A stretch of 64,000 bases of DNA from Ichthyophis bannanicus (lineage: Eukaryota > Chordata > Amphibia > Gymnophiona > Ichthyophiidae): contig CM066043.1 in NCBI GenBank assembly GCA_033557465.1, positions 74,802,662-74,866,661 on the forward strand, in the 5' to 3' direction. Under the pieces are notes generated by a model that saw only the letters and a program-made list of their open reading frames with translations, was not told the origin of the DNA and searched no databases. The position numbers were made by a program, and so were the translations under genes. Shown in pieces: positions 31,736 to 44,214 of this stretch. Position 1 is the stretch's first letter; each line of letters opens with the position of its first letter.

Positions 31736-34006
31736 TGAAAAAACAAAACAAAACACAAAAGGACAGAGAAGTTTCTTAAAGGCTAAACAGAATGCAAGAG
31801 CTGGTAGACTGGGTAATAGCTGTGGTGGAACTATTTATTAGTGAGGGCCGGCAGTTGCAGGCTGCCTGTTAAGCACCGGGACTCTTGGGTTGTGGGTCAG
31901 GTGCAGCCCAGGGGGTTAAATACCTGGTGGTCCAGGTCTTTCTTCCACCCAGCTGGACTGTCCAGCACTCCTCTGAGGAGGCTCTGCAGGCTTTCCCTGT
32001 TTCCCCCCTTTATTTCATTGTGCTGGTTGTTTTTGGTACTGTCTTTAAAAAAATATTGAAACTAAACTAAAAGCCCAATGTTATCAGCTGTCTTCAGAGG
32101 CATTGAGCTGTTTTGCAGTTTCTTTCATTGCAGAGCTTCAGGGGAAGTGAGTACTCCGTTTCTTTTCCCCTCTCCCCCCCCCCCCCACCCTTTACAGGTT
32201 TTCTCCTGCTGTGCTGTGTGTAAGCGGAGCAGCGGTTTGATCTTGGAAGGGTTTTGCAAACATTGTTAGACAGCAAAAGTCTGTCGCACTAGTTATAAAT
32301 GCCGGGGACATGGATTCTGCATCAAACGTTTCAGGGCAGGACTCCTCTCACTCTGGGGCTCCTATGGTTTTGGTGGGAAAAGCAGACCTTTCCCCTCCAG
32401 CAGCCATTTTACCTCAGGAAACACAGAAAAGCACAAAAACCAAAACATCAGATGGTGGTTGTGTTGTTTATCCCTGTGCAGCTGAATTGGATTGGAAGGC
32501 TAATAAGGAAGGGGTGTTTTTGTTGCCTATGGCTGACAGCAAGCCCCTGGGTGCAAACCTGGTGGTACCAGGTTCCTCCTCCCCCCCCCCTCTGTTTTCA
32601 CCCCCTGAGACACAGTATTACATTTTGGGGGCAAGTCTTATGAATATGGCTTATCTAAAGGCAGCTTGCAGCTAAAAATAAGCTCTCTCCGTACCTTATG
32701 CCCACTTTGGTGGAAAGCGGCTGGTAGGTTGAGCAGGAAAAAAATGCTAAAAGAAATGATTTCATGTATGGGGGATGTCTGCTGACATTCCCTTGGGGGG
32801 GGGGGGCTGTTTTTAGGCACTGCTTCTTCCCATTGGAGTTGTGGTGAACAAAGTGCCGCCTTGGAAAGAGTGTGCTTTGGTTCCTTTTGCTTTGTCCTTA
32901 CTCCTGTGTTTTTATTTCTTCTGCCCTTTTGGTTGTGTGTTTTGTTTTCTGGTATGTTTTCGCTTACCATCAGCTCTGGCAGTTCACTAAGGCATTCGTG
33001 CCCTTTTCTCCATCGGTCAGCGGGAACGCAGCCCAGGCTTCCTGGGCGCTTGCACTGTTTATCCTTTTTCATTAGTTCAATAGTTAAATGATTAAATACT
33101 TGAATAATTAAATATTTAAATGACTGAAAGCAGCAGACTGACCCAACCTGTTGGCGGCAGGCCAGTCAGTATGCAAGGAGATTTTTGTGAGCACATATCT
33201 TAACTGGGGCCACGTGCGGCCTGTATAAGGTTGCTTTGGGGGAGCAGCCATCTACAGCGCACTGTCAGCAGTCTGTGAGGGTTTAAGCTCTGTTGGTTCA
33301 ACTACTCAGAGTGATTTTGTTTTTAAGTCAATGGAAAAAAAAACCTGTTTTTTTTTTGGAAGGGCTTGGGGCTAGTCCCAGGTTTTCCTTTGATAATTGA
33401 GCGCCATGCTCATTTTGACATCTTCTTGGTTTCGGGTCAGCGTCACATTAGGGGGACGGCTTTGATTTCTATTCAGTACAAGGGGTGCTTTACATTCTAT
33501 GGTCTGGCTTCAAGCTTGGTTGCCTCCTGTTTTGGGGATAGACCAGGTTGATATATTGTAGTATTTCATGCCCTCAGTCGGTGTAGAATGGAATTTACAT
33601 TGTTCTGAAGTGCCTCCATTTGTGAGTTTCTCTACTGCTGATGGTGGAGCAAGCACAACACCTAGGGCAAACAACATCAGATTTCTGCTGTTTCTGGACA
33701 GACTGATGAGTTTTCCCCCTCAATTTATTTTAGCTTGACATTAAAGCCTTTTTAACTGAAGAGAGCATTTGGTGGCAATATGGGAGCTTCAGTGCCTAAG
33801 CCTTCTGGGACAGAGAAGTTGACTGACACCCTGAAGGAGACCTCTTTGAAGGCAGAGATGCACCAAGCCAATAAGAAACAACTTGAGAATTCTTGGATGG
33901 GCCAGGAGTTTTTAGTCTCCACACTCGGAGGATCCTTTGGGGGAGACAGCAGCACCTGAACTAGAAGAATGTGAGATCTCTCAGGGGGAGGATCGTAGTG
34001 TTTGTT
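31736..34006 (+). other. DIRS-B leader region
   Basis: This stretch lies between the left repeat and the gag remnant. It shows simple runs (poly-C at 32165-32186 and 32580-32590, poly-G at 32796-32807). The frames 32310-32675 and 32299-32643 are open but show no family motif. By position they could be the N-terminal part of a gag, but I cannot support a call. Confidence 0.4.
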
Positions 34007-34715
34007 TAACTTTTTGTCTATACCGCCTTTCATGATCTATCAAACCAGTTTACATGAAACTCAACTTATTTTTACATAGAACAGTATAATCAGGTAACTA
34101 TTAACATTGAAACATTGAGTTGCTAACAAGGCTTGGTATGGCAAGGGGATGGGATCAGTGGGACACTAAGGTTAATTACAATACAGGAAATGCATAACAT
34201 TTGTCCCTGTGTCTTTTGAGGAAACTGCTAGGTACGTGTGACCTAGATTGGCCACTGTTGGAAACAGGATACTGGGCTTGATGGACCTTGGTCTGACCCA
34301 GTATGGCATATCTTATGTTCTTATGTTCTTATTTAAGGGCTTCTGGTAAATATGTTGTCTGATTGGGGGGTTAGGTGTCTGAATCTAAGTTTAAAGGTAG
34401 GTTTTTAGTTTTTCCCAGAAATTGGATATATCTTCCATTGCTCTTAGATAGGTGGAAGTAAGTTCCAAAGTGATGGACCGTATATTGAGAAGGTCCTTTG
34501 GCAGTTTGCTTGGGAGCTTTTTATCTTATGAATTGGTGTTGGGAGGAGGTTTTGGTGATGTCTTCGAATGTTGGTGTTGATTGACTTCCAGATGAGAGAG
34601 TATAGGCAGTCTGGTTTAATATGGTTTTGAATGTTGTTATGATGGCTTTATATTTAATTCAGTCTTGAAGGAGTAGCAAGTGTAGGAATTTGAGCACAGG
34701 AATAATGTTAAGGTA
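34007..34715 (-). pseudogene. L2-like LINE 3' end inside DIRS-B
   Basis: The minus strand reads FSIYGPSLWNLLPP (34440-34500), an LWNxLP motif of the L2-like ORF2 C-terminus. It ends in a tail whose plus-strand form is tctataccgcctttcatgat (34016-34036). It is split by a plus-strand CR1 end. Confidence 0.6.
34205..34330 (+). mobile_element. CR1 3' end nested in the LINE
   Basis: Contains ggatactgggcttgatggac and cttggtctgacccagtatgg, ending in repeated atgttctt units. It is almost identical to 16375-16495, so both come from one recent CR1 subfamily. Confidence 0.85.
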
Positions 34716-35640
34716 TTTCACAGGAAGGAACTGGCTGCACTGATCGCACACTCGCTGGTGGTGATCAACATTATTCCGGCTCCTGCAGTAGCAGAGGAAC
34801 CCTTAGAGGGTCCCCTGTTGCAGGGGTTCAAGTCCTCACAAACTTCTTTCCCTGTTCAGAGTTATCAAGAAAATGATTGAAGCAGACTGGGAGGTACCTG
34901 AAGCCAGCCTCAGAGGGGGCCTGAATTTGAGTTGCCTGTACCCTGTTCCTCAGGAGGAAAAAGAACTTCTTAAGATAACTAAGATGGGTGCTTTGGTCTT
35001 GGCGGTGATCAAAAAGACTACCATTCCTGTAGAAGGTGGTGCAGCTTGAAAGACCTGCAGGACCCACAAACTGGAGACCTTTTTAAAGCAAGCATTTGTT
35101 ACTAGTGCCCTGACTCTTCAGGCCTCCATCTGTGGGGTGTATGTGACCAGGGCTTCCGTCACCTGGATTCATGCTTTGGCAACAGGAGAGCTGGAATCCT
35201 AAGCCGCAGCACCTGAGGCAGTGGCCTTGGAGTTAGTCCCATGGGCTCGGACTCACATGAGACCTCTACAACATACTCTGCTGTCTCGTTGGTCTCCTCA
35301 GCAACATCCACTTTCCAGAAAGCTTGTTTGTCTGCAAGACACAAGAGTGAATCTTTTCTTGCATCTGCGGCAGGATCATCTGGTGGCAGGAATGCTGCTA
35401 GGGCCACACTGGACTGGATATTGGTGACAAAGGATGCTGGCCCCATGGGGTTGGGAACGCATTGCAAGTCATGAATGACACAGGGATTCTGGTTTCTGGA
35501 GGAGAGCAATGTGGTTCATCAGTTTGGAAATGAGTGGTCTTTCTGGCTCTACAAGTTGTCCTTCTACTTCATCGGAGAGCAGTAAGGGTCTGCTCTGAAA
35601 GGCAATGACGGTAGTATACATTGGTGATCAGGGGTACACA
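34716..35640 (+). pseudogene. DIRS-B gag-like remnant
   Basis: Frameshifted readings LAALIAHSLVVINII, VIKKMIEADWEVPEASL, CLYPVPQEEKELLK and VIKKTTIPVEGGAA match DIRS-A at 19360-19680 motif by motif. A further open stretch at 35241-35474 is rich in serine and alanine. There are several stops. Confidence 0.65.
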
Positions 35641-35676
35641 AGCAGTGTGACATTGGCAGTGGAGATTCACCCATCT

Positions 35677-35838
35677 CCAGGAACAAGCAGGAATGAGTCT
35701 TCACATACGGGTATCGTCGGTACCGACGGAGCCTGCGTGGGAACGCTCCCCAGTGTCCAGTAAGAAAGCTTTTGGGAGCATCCCACAGCACCTGCGTGCT
35801 GCCTTCCCGCCTTTCCCAACTGCCTCTCTCCAGTTCGT
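35677..35838. repeat. DIRS-C left inverted terminal repeat
   Basis: Starts ctccaggaacaagcaggaat. Its outer 35 bases recur in DIRS-F (63232 on) and, from gaacaagcagg, in DIRS-D (49147 on). It pairs with 41107-41260. Confidence 0.9.
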
Positions 35839-36006
35839 CTTTTCCGCAGAGCCAGCAGGTCGTGTTCCTGTCACCGCAGAAGTTGTTCTTTATTTTTTCT
35901 TATTCTTTTATGTCTCGTCTGCCTTCTTCGACGTCGGACCGGAACTTATACTTTCTTCACTGTGCATTTTCAGTTTTTGGGCCTTAGGCCTAAAAATTTT
36001 CTCCTC

Positions 36007-37470
36007 ATGGAGAAGCCCGCCTCCGGGTTTAAAAAGTGCACAAAATGTGGCGGTACTATTTCTGTCACCGACATCCATGATTGGTGTCTGAAATGTTTGG
36101 GTCCTGACCATTCCATCACGGATTGTGTGTCCTGTACCATGATGTCTAAAAGAGGTTGGCAGAACCGAGCAGCCAAGCTCAGTACCCTGTTTCCCTCTGA
36201 TGCAGCTTCGGTGGCATCGACGTCTTCCAGGGCTGCTTCTTCCTCCCATGGATCTCAGGTAACCAAGCATAAATCTGGCCGGTGCTCGAAGGGCGAATCT
36301 CCCTCTAAGCATCGAGATGCCTCCGGGCTTGTCCTCGAGGATTCCACACCGGCAAAATTACCCCGGCGGGAAGTTCCGGCTTCCAAAGCATTGTCTATGG
36401 GGTCACAGGTTGACATCGATGGCTCGGCCTCGACCGATCACCTGTTGCCGTGTTCTGGGGTAGCGGTGGCTCCCACTGGTACCGGCATCCAGACTTTGGT
36501 GGCGTCGATGGATCAGAAGATTCTGACCATGCAGTGCACCCTGACGGCATTCATGCAGGCTGTGACGCCTCTGGTACCGCAACAATCTCCGTTGCCGGTA
36601 TCTGCTCCGGTACTGGCATCATTCCTGGTGCCGGTACTGATTGCATCGACATCGGCTTTGGTGTCGACTGCAATGGTACCCTGTCCTATGATGCCCATCG
36701 GTACCGATCCGGTACCAGTTACTCCCGATGTCAATCCCACTCGGTACGCATATCGGGCTTTACAGGAGCATCCAGACAGGCGATACTTCGATTCCTCCAA
36801 AGACTCTGAGGAGTCTGAAGGATCTGTCGAGGCATCGATACTTCTTCCTCAGGAGTCTTCTTCTCCTAAACGAAGAATGTCTCCTCCAGAAGACATGTCT
36901 TTTCAAGACTTCATTAGGGAAGTGGCTAGGGGCCTCTCCATCACAGTGGCCCCTGAGTCAGAGCCTAGAACCAAGCAGCTGGATATTTTACAATATCCTA
37001 AAGCTCCTAAAGAGGCAGCTACTTTACCTATTCATGAGATTTTATATGATCTCATGTTGAGCATGTGGGAGACGCCTCTTACCACCTCTCCTCATTCTCG
37101 CAGGTTAGACACCATGTATCGTGTCCCTCCTTGTCCTGGCTTTCATAAGACTCAGCTTCCTCACCACTCTATTGTGGTAGAGTCTGACATGAGAAAGATA
37201 AAGAGTGCAAAAAGACACTCCTCTAATCCTCCAGGACGTGAATGCAGGACCCTAGATGCTTTTGGCCGTATGGCTTTTCAAGCTTCTATGCTAGCTGCCA
37301 GAATCAACTCCTATAGTCTCTATATAGGGATGTTTCTAAAAGAAGTCACAGATCATCTGCAGACTTTAACCCCTTTTATTTCAGAAGATGAAAGGCAGGA
37401 GTTTCTCACTTGGCTCAAACATGCCCAGAATGTTTCCAAATTTTCCAACCGTACAGCCTTTGACTCTTGA
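36007..37470 (+). pseudogene. DIRS-C gag-like ORF
   Basis: This is an open frame of 487 residues from the ATG at 36007, chosen because the same MEKP..KKC..C start occurs in DIRS-D and DIRS-F. Residues 11-43 hold a regular Cys/His cluster: C11, C14, H24, C27, C30, H35, C40, C43. This could bind two zinc ions, and the spacing is the same in DIRS-E and DIRS-F. A basic serine-rich stretch follows (residues 75-120), then a low-complexity middle and a conserved C-terminal part with TMYRVPPCPGFHKTQLPHHS (about 375-395) and DAFGRMAFQASMLAARINSY (about 420-440). The frame stops at 37470. The remaining conserved part, AIGARRIAWLQASDLELWVQ (37495-37560) and a basic tail ending at 37857, lies in other frames, so two frameshifts disrupt it. 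Nucleic-acid binding during particle assembly is the inferred role. Confidence 0.8.
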
Positions 37471-39091
37471 GTGTGTAAGCAGAGCCTCGGCTATTGCCAT
37501 AGGTGCACGCAGAATTGCTTGGCTACAAGCTTCTGATTTGGAACTCTGGGTCCAAGATGAATTAGGAAATCTTCCTTGTACAGGTGAAAACCTGATTGGC
37601 AAGCAAAGGCCACTCAGATGGATGCTGAGAACTCCGCATTGGATCGACTATCAAAGTCCACCCCAGCTCCTGCTAAGAAAAGATTGTTCAAAAAGACATC
37701 TTTTTCTAAAAAGGGAAGATATTATCCTGCTTATGGTCAGCAGGCATCTTCTGCAGGTCGTTTTGCTGCAAAACGTCAGCAACCACCTAAACAGGCCAAG
37801 TCAAAGGCTGCTAGGCCTTCCACGGCCCAGCAGCCTCAGCCTCCTCAGGGCCTTTGACTTGCAACTAGAGAACTTAGCCTTTCTAGCTCTGGAAGAACCA
37901 GAGCCCCTCACCATTCCAGGAAGGTTGGCTGGCTTTGCTCCCAGATGGGAACAAATCACAACAGAGCAATGGACCCTCTCCATCATAAGGGAAGGGTACA
38001 AGCTTCATTTCTTAAGCCTTCCTCCTCGCACCATGGTGAAACAGTTCAATTCTCCAACATCTCTCCTCAACCTTCTGGGTCAGGAGATTGCCACCCTTCT
38101 TGCCCAAGGGGCAATAGAAGAAGTACCTCTTCTTCAACAGGGCTCAGGGTTCTACTCCCCTTATTTTCTTATCCCAAAGAAAACAGGGGGCTACAGACCC
38201 ATATTAGATCTCAGAGAATTGAACAAGTTTCTATTCAAAGAGAAATTCAAGATGATTTCTATTGGTGCTCTGCTTCAATACCTTCAGAGTCAGGACTGGC
38301 TTTGTTCTCTAGATCTCAAGGATGCGTACACCCATGTCCTCATCCATCCAACACACAGAAGGTTTCTTCGGTTCCTTTTTCAAGGAAAGCACTACCAATA
38401 CAGGGTACTTCCTTTCGATCTGGCCTCTGCACCAAGGGTGTTCACGAAATGCATGGCAGTAGTAGCTGCATTTCTACGCACTCTAGGAATATTCGTTTTC
38501 CCATACCTGGACGACTGGCTCATTCGAGCTCCATTCCAGTCAGAGGCCCAGAATTGTCTAATCTGCACAATGCGTGTTCTTCAGTATTTGGGACTGGTAA
38601 TAAACATCCCAAAATCAAATCTCACCCCTACTCACTCTGGAGTTTATAAGGGCCTTGCTGGATACCACAGTTGCAAGGGCCTATCTTCCTCAGGCCTGTT
38701 GCCTACGCTTGGTGCAGTTAGCCTCCCAGATACAGTTAAAGTCCCATTTAACTGCTCGAGAGATGTTACAACTCTTAGGCCACATGGCATCCACCGTGCA
38801 CGTGGTTCCATATGCTCGCCTTCACATGAGGGCAGCTCAATGGACTTTGTCCACCCAATGGACTCAGGCATCAGGTTGCCTGTCAGACAAAATAGCAAAC
38901 TCCAGTTGCCTTTTTTGGTCTCTCCAGTGGTGGAAGTCCTCTCCAAATCTGTTGCTGGGGTCCCCTTTTCAGCAGTCACTACCCCAAGCAACTCTTACAA
39001 CAGATGCTTCTCCAATGGGTTGGGGAGCTCATCTGCAGGATCTCTCCACCCAGGGCATCTGGTCTCCACAGGAGACTTCTCTACATATTAA
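37388..39091 (+). pseudogene. DIRS-C reverse transcriptase ORF
   Basis: This 567-residue frame overlaps the gag end. RT motifs in order are REGYKLHFLSLPP (38000), SPYFLIPKKTGGYRPILDLR (38155-38215, fingers), SLDLKDAYTHVLIHP (38305-38350, motif A with the first catalytic aspartate), RFLFQGKHYQYRVLPFDLAS (38370-38430), FPYLDDWLIRAP (38495-38530, the catalytic YLDD box) and GLVINIPKSNLTP (38590-38630). The catalytic aspartates are intact. At about 38640 the conserved reading leaves this frame, and the connection to RNase H continues from ALLDTTVARAYLP in the next one, so one frameshift separates RT from RNase H. The residues before 37860 are the gag overlap. Confidence 0.88.
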
Positions 39092-40814
39092 TCTCTTGGA
39101 ACTCAGAGCAATATTCTTAGCTCTGAGTGTTCCATTCCCTGCTCAGCTACAGGACAGTCCTCATCCATATGGACAACCAAGTAGCCATGTTCTATGTAAA
39201 CAAGCAGGGCGGGACTGGCTCTCTGTCGCTTTGCAACGAAGCTTTGCGACTGTGGGCCTTTGCCAGAGAGCATCACATTCATCTTCTGGCAGTATATCTT
39301 CCAGGTGTTCAAAACTCTTGGGCAGACAGACTCAGTCGAGTTCTGCTTCCACACAAGTGGTCCCTCCACATGGACCAGGTAGCCAGGATTTTTCGAATTT
39401 GGGGAACCCCGGACATAGACCTCTTTGTAAGTCCATGGAATGCCAAACTTCCCCGGTTCTGTTCCAGAATTCCGTGTCAGGGCGTTCAGGCCAAGGATGC
39501 CTTCCTCCTTCACTGGGGTCAAGACTTCCTTTATGCCTTTCCACCCATTCCCCTAATTCCCAAAACACTATTCAAACTTCAGAGAGATCGAGGGACCATG
39601 ATCCTCATTGCACCACATTGGCCACGCCAAATGTGGTATCCTCTACTTCTGCATCTCTCTCAAGCTCCTTCCCTGGACTTGGGCTCTGCACCAGACCTCC
39701 TATCCCAGGAGGAGGGAACGTTGTGGCACCCAAACCCCCAGTCTCCTCATCTCAGGGCTTGGTTGCTGAAGGCCTAGACCTTCAAGGTTTTCATCTCTCT
39801 CAGCAAGTCAGAGATATTATCCATGCCTCTAGAAAGCCTTCTACTAGACGTTCCTATGCTTTCAAATTTAAAAGATTTACCATTTGGTGTTCAGAGAAGG
39901 GTCTTAACCCTCTTGCAATACCTTTGAATTCTTTACTAGAGTATCTCCTGCATTTATCCCATGCAGGTCTTAAAACAAATTCAGTAAGAGTCCATTTGAA
40001 TGCTATTGCAGCGTCCCTCAAGCCTCTGAATGGACAGCCTATTTCCTCTCATCCTCTTATAACAAGATTCATGAGAGGCCTTCTTCTAACTAAACCTCCC
40101 ATTAGACCACCTCCAATGGCATGGGACTTAAACCTGGTTCTTGGCCAGCTTATGAAGCCACCCTTTGAACCTTTAGCCACCACCTCATTGAAATTTCTTT
40201 CTTGGAAAGTTGTTTTTCTCATTGCAGCCACCTCAGCACACCGCATCAGTGAATTGCAAGCTTTGGTGGCTAATCCACCTTATACAAGGTTCCATCATGA
40301 TAAGGTAGTCCTCAGGACCAATCCACACTTTATGCCTAAAGTGGTCTCGCCTTTTCATCTAAACCAAGAGGTATATTTACCTGTCTTTTTTCCAGGACCT
40401 CATGCATCAAGTGCAGAGAGGAATCTTCATACCTTGGATTGTAAGAGAGCTCTTGCTTTTTACTTACAAAGAACACAGCAACATAGAAAGTCTTCTCAAC
40501 TCTTTGTTGCTTTTGATCCTTCTCATTTAGGACTTCCAGTTTCTAAGAGAACACTGTCCAACTGGATTGCTCAGTGTATTTCTTTCGCCTACCAGAGTAG
40601 GAACCTTTCTCTGGAGGGCCATGTCACAGCTCACAATGTGAGAGCCATGGCAGCCTCAATGGCTCATCTAAACTCTGTGTACATCGACCAAATCTGTCGA
40701 GCGGCCACATGGGCCTCGGTTCATACCTTCACAGCCCATTACTGTTTGGACAAGGACTCCCGCCGGGATGCCTCGTTTGGTCAGGTTGTTCTCAAACACC
40801 TGTTCCATTCCTAA
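38655..40814 (+). pseudogene. DIRS-C RNase H start and tyrosine recombinase ORF
   Basis: This 719-residue open frame carries two real segments. The first, to about 39125, is the RT-RNase H connection and the start of RNase H (TTDASPMGWGAHLQ, LHINLLELRAIFLAL). The middle of the frame is not coding in its own right, because the RNase H rest (LIHMDNQVAMFYVNKQGGTG, PGVQNSWADRLSR) reads in frame 39127-39777. From about 39740 it is the tyrosine recombinase: SRKPSTRRSYAFKFKRFTIW (core-binding), DLNLVLGQLMKPPFEPL and the catalytic set. The set comprises R of SAHRISEL (40242-40244), H and R of HNVRAM (40632-40634 and 40641-40643), and Y of TAHYCLD (40740-40742). All four key residues are present. The enzyme would integrate a circular cDNA. 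The frame changes make the whole pol region inactive, although the recombinase part itself is uninterrupted. Confidence 0.88.
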
Positions 40815-40928
40815 TCAACTCCTACCCACCTACCCTGGTTGGATGCCAGAGATCCATGGGGGGAGGTAGAGTCCTTTTAAAGGACACACAACCTGGGGTC
40901 TTCCCCTGGCATCTGCAGCTAGGGAGTC

Positions 40929-41025
40929 CCCATATGTGAAGACTCATTCCTGCTTGTTCCTGGAGATAGCACAGTTACTTACCTGTAACAGGTGATCTCT
41001 GGGAACAGCAGGAATAAGTCTTCAC
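40929..41025. repeat. DIRS-C internal complementary region
   Basis: The left half (cccatatgtgaagactcatt to tgttcctggag) is the reverse complement of the element's left end. The right half (agcacagttacttacctgta to aataagtcttcac) is the reverse complement of its right end at 41240-41297. Confidence 0.92.
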
Positions 41026-41106
41026 AACCCACCCACCTCCCCTAGGAGTTGTATCGCTCTATCTATCTTTCCTTTCCTCTCTCTCTCTTTGTCTCAGCTT
41101 TAAAAC

Positions 41107-41297
41107 TCGAACTGGAGAGAGGCGGTTGGGAAAGGCGGGAAGGCAGCGCGCAGGCGCTGTGGGATGCTCCCAAAAGCTTTCTTACTGGACGCTGGGGAGC
41201 GTTCCCGCACAGGCTCCGTCGGTACCGACGATACCCGTATGTGAAGACTTATTCCTGCTGTTCCCAGAGATCACCTGTTACAGGTAAGTAACTGTGC
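41107..41297. repeat. DIRS-C right inverted terminal repeat with extension
   Basis: Reverse complement of the left repeat to about 41260, then a right-only extension tcacctgttacaggtaagta and actgtgct. The extension contains a sequence matching a splice-donor consensus (caggtaagta at 41281-41290). Confidence 0.9.
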
Positions 41298-42844
41298 TTT
41301 CACTGCTGTGGGTGGAGGAGAACTTCGAGGTCCTTTCAGCAGCTCATGTGGCAGACAAGGAGAACGTTCAAGTGGATTTTCTTATTCATTACCAGGTGAA
41401 TGGGAATTGAATGTGACAGTCTTTCGCGATATCACCTGTTGATGGGGCATGCCGGTCATGGACCTCATTTCTTCTGCCTCTAATGCCAAAGCAAACAGGT
41501 TCTTCAGCGGGCAACGGGAGCCCATGTCAGAGGGCTTTGATGCACTAGCACAAAGATGGCCGAAGGAAGGGCTCCTGTATGGGTTTCTTCTGTGGCCTCT
41601 AATAGGGCATCTTCTATAATGCATAGAATCCTATCCTAGATGGGAGATTCTCATTGCTCCAGACTGACTTTGCAGGCCGTGATATGCCAATTTCTGCAGA
41701 CTATTGAGTGTGAACCCACGATGGCTGCCAAACAGTATCGACCTGATCTCGCAAGGATCAATCCTAATGCCACAAGTAGATCAATTCTCACTTGCGGCCT
41801 GGCTCTTGAAAGGGCAAAGCTAAGGCAAAAGGGCTACTCTGTGTCAGTGGTGGCCACCCTCTTGAGAGCCCATAAGTGTTCTACATCCTTAACTCCAGAG
41901 TGTGGAGGGTGTTTGAACACTGATGTGAAGACAGTGGTTTACAAATTTTATCATCCTCTATTCCGAATGTTCTGGCCTTTTTTTGCAGGCTGAGCAGGAC
42001 AGAGTTGGCCTTGAACTCGCTTCAAATTCAGGTGGTGGCTATCTCTGGTTGCTGTGGATGCATATAGGGATTCTTGCTGGCAGCCCACCCAGATGTTGTC
42101 CAGTTTCTTAGGGCAGTGAGACAAATACGTCCACCTTTGCAGGATATTGTTCCCCCGTGGGACCTCAATTTGGTGCTATCTGCTCTTACAGATTTGCCCT
42201 TTGAGCCTCTTTCTAGGGCTTCCTTGAAAGAGCTTACCTCAAAGGCTGTTTACCTGATGCCTATTCGGCATGATGGATTTGAGTTTTAAGCTTTTATCTT
42301 GCAAAGAGCCTTTTCTGGTGTTGGCCAAGGAGAAAGTGGTTGAGGCTGGTTCTGTTATTTTTACCAAAGATAGTTGCACAGTTTCATCTCAGACTGTGAC
42401 CTTTCTGGTTTTTCCTCATTCGCCAGATTCTGAGGAAAATTGTCAGTTGCACTGACTAGACTTGCGCAGAATGTTGCGTCAATATCTCAGAAGAATGGAG
42501 TCCTGTAAGTCTGATCATCTATTCTGTTTGGAGGGCCACGCAAGGGTGAAGTGGCTTTGATAGCTCTGAAGGTACACTTGACGAAGTTGCAAGTGATCTC
42601 CTGGGTGGAGTATGGTCTAGTTCCACTGGCTGACATTTTCAGGGCAGCTACTTGGTTGTCCTTGTATACCTTTTGTGTGCCTCTATATGCAAGCTTCAAA
42701 TGATGCGCATTTTGGGACTTCCATGCTCCAGGCTGGACTCATGGGTCCCTCCCATGCCTCGTTACTGCTCTGGTACATCCCACACATACTGGACTGGACT
42801 GGAGAGATATTAAGGAAGACAGAATTAGACCTTGCTTGCTAATT
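41298..42844 (+). pseudogene. DIRS-B RNase H end and recombinase remnant
   Basis: Broken frames read EVLSAAHVADKENVQVDFL (41325-41385, end of RNase H). Then come NATSRSILTCGLALERAKL (41768-41825), HPDVVQFLRAVRQIRPP (42085-42135), DLNLVLSALTDLPFEPLS (42160-42215) and, near 42620-42680, a diverged end of the recombinase. Motif order and wording match DIRS-A (22360-22500). The ICR left half follows at about 42789-42815, then the LINE insertion. Confidence 0.75.
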
Positions 42845-44214
42845 GCATGGATTCAAGCCACAACACAACGTAGAAACACTGCTCACATCCCTCTTTGACA
42901 CCCTGATGAAAGGCCTAGACAATATAAAAAATTGATTTTTACTGGTGGTATTAGACATCTCGGCAGCATTTGACACAGTATCCCACACAATAATGATAAA
43001 ACAATTACCGGAGATCGGACTACGCAACACCACCACAAAATGGTTCACATCATATTTAAGTAACAGGACGCAGCAAGTCGAATACGGCCAAGCAAAATCC
43101 ACCCAGATCCCTATCAACCAAGGCGTTCCACAAGGATCAGCTCTCTCATCCATACTATTCAACATGTACATCCAACCGATCTGTAACATTATCAAACGCC
43201 ACAAGGTACAATATCACATCTATGCAGATGACATTATGGTATATGCTCCCATAAACACACTTGTTCCAGACATGGCCCTCATAACTCATTGCCTCGAGGA
43301 CATGAACTGGCTCGCAAGCAACAACCTGAAAGTCAACAATGACAAAACAGAAGCAATTATCATAACCAGAAATACCAATTTTAACCCACCTCAAGACATC
43401 AGTATCCTAAACCGAACCATAACAATAAAGGACAAGGTGAAATACTTAGGTGTCACCCTGGACAGGAACCTAAACCTTCAATCACATATAAGCAAAACCG
43501 CCACAAAAGCATACCAATGATTGAAAATCATCCAGAGACTCAAACCGATCCTCAGCTAGGACCATTTCCACACTGTATGCCAGGCAGTCATCACCCCACT
43601 ACTGGTCTATGGAAACTCCCTATATCAAGGACCATCTAAGCAAACTACCCACCCACTCCAACTGGTGCAAAACACTGCAGCCCGCATCATAACAGCTCAG
43701 CCAAGCATGAACACATCACACCTATACTTCAGCAACTGCACTGGCTCCCAATAACTGCATGGGCAAGATTCAAAACTACTATAAACATATTTAAGATCAT
43801 ACACCTATGCACAGCAGATGTCCTCCACAGCTTGATAATCAAAGACACAACCAATCAACCCAGACAAACTAACAGCAGCAGACTATGCACACCAGCTGGA
43901 TACCATAAAACAAAACAAGTTACATCCAACAGAGCCATATCCCTCTCAGCACCAATCCTCTGGAGCTCCCTCCCGGACGAACTGCGTACGATAAATGACC
44001 TTAAGGATTTCCGTGAATCCCTCAAGACCTTTCTATTCATGGAAGTCTATGGCCAAGCAACCTAAAGGAACCCTTCTCCATGCTTGAATGTACAGATAAC
44101 CCCGTCTATAGTCTACTTGTACGTTGTGTCGCTCTGTTCAATGTAAACCCAACTTGTGAATCCAACCACTTTGAAGGAAAAGGTGGTATACAAATTGGGA
44201 TAAATAAATAAATT
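42845..44214 (+). pseudogene. L2-like LINE, 5'-truncated, with 3' tail
   Basis: It begins inside motif A: VVLDISAAFDTVSHTIMI (42950-43000). INQGVPQGSALSSILFN (43115-43165), YHIYADDIMVYAP (43210-43250, the catalytic YADD box), VKYLGVTLDRNLNLQSHI (43438-43490), FHTVCQAVITPLLVYGNSLY and a C-terminal LWSSLPDELR (43970-43995) follow. The frame 42945-43520 is open for 191 residues, and a stop at 43518-43520 and later frameshifts inactivate it. The 3' tail carries aaaggtggtatacaaattgg and an aataaataaata run. It interrupts the internal complementary region of DIRS-B: tgctaatt ends at 42844 and ctttccttgagtcc resumes at about 44217. Confidence 0.88.

Larger units (their letters stand above)
35675..41297 (+). 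mobile_element. DIRS-C: near-complete DIRS element
   Basis: The inverted terminal repeats are very similar: 35680-35838 against 41107-41245, including cttttgggagcatcccacag / ctgtgggatgctcccaaaag. The order gag (36007), RT (37860-38640), RNase H (38990-39700) and tyrosine recombinase (39740-40814) is complete. An internal complementary region at 40929-41025 matches both ends. Length is 5.6 kb, the usual DIRS size. Few disabling changes are present (about four frameshifts), so this is the best-preserved DIRS in the window. It inserted into DIRS-B with no target duplication, as expected for the group. Confidence 0.93.

Noticed and set aside
32299..32675. Two overlapping 114-121 residue frames in the DIRS-B leader
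   Set aside because: No recognisable motif and no counterpart that I can read in DIRS-A, so I kept them as leader only.
36513..36800. Antisense and alternative frames over DIRS-C gag
   Set aside because: Composition-driven shadows of the sense gag, which is supported by conservation with D, E and F.
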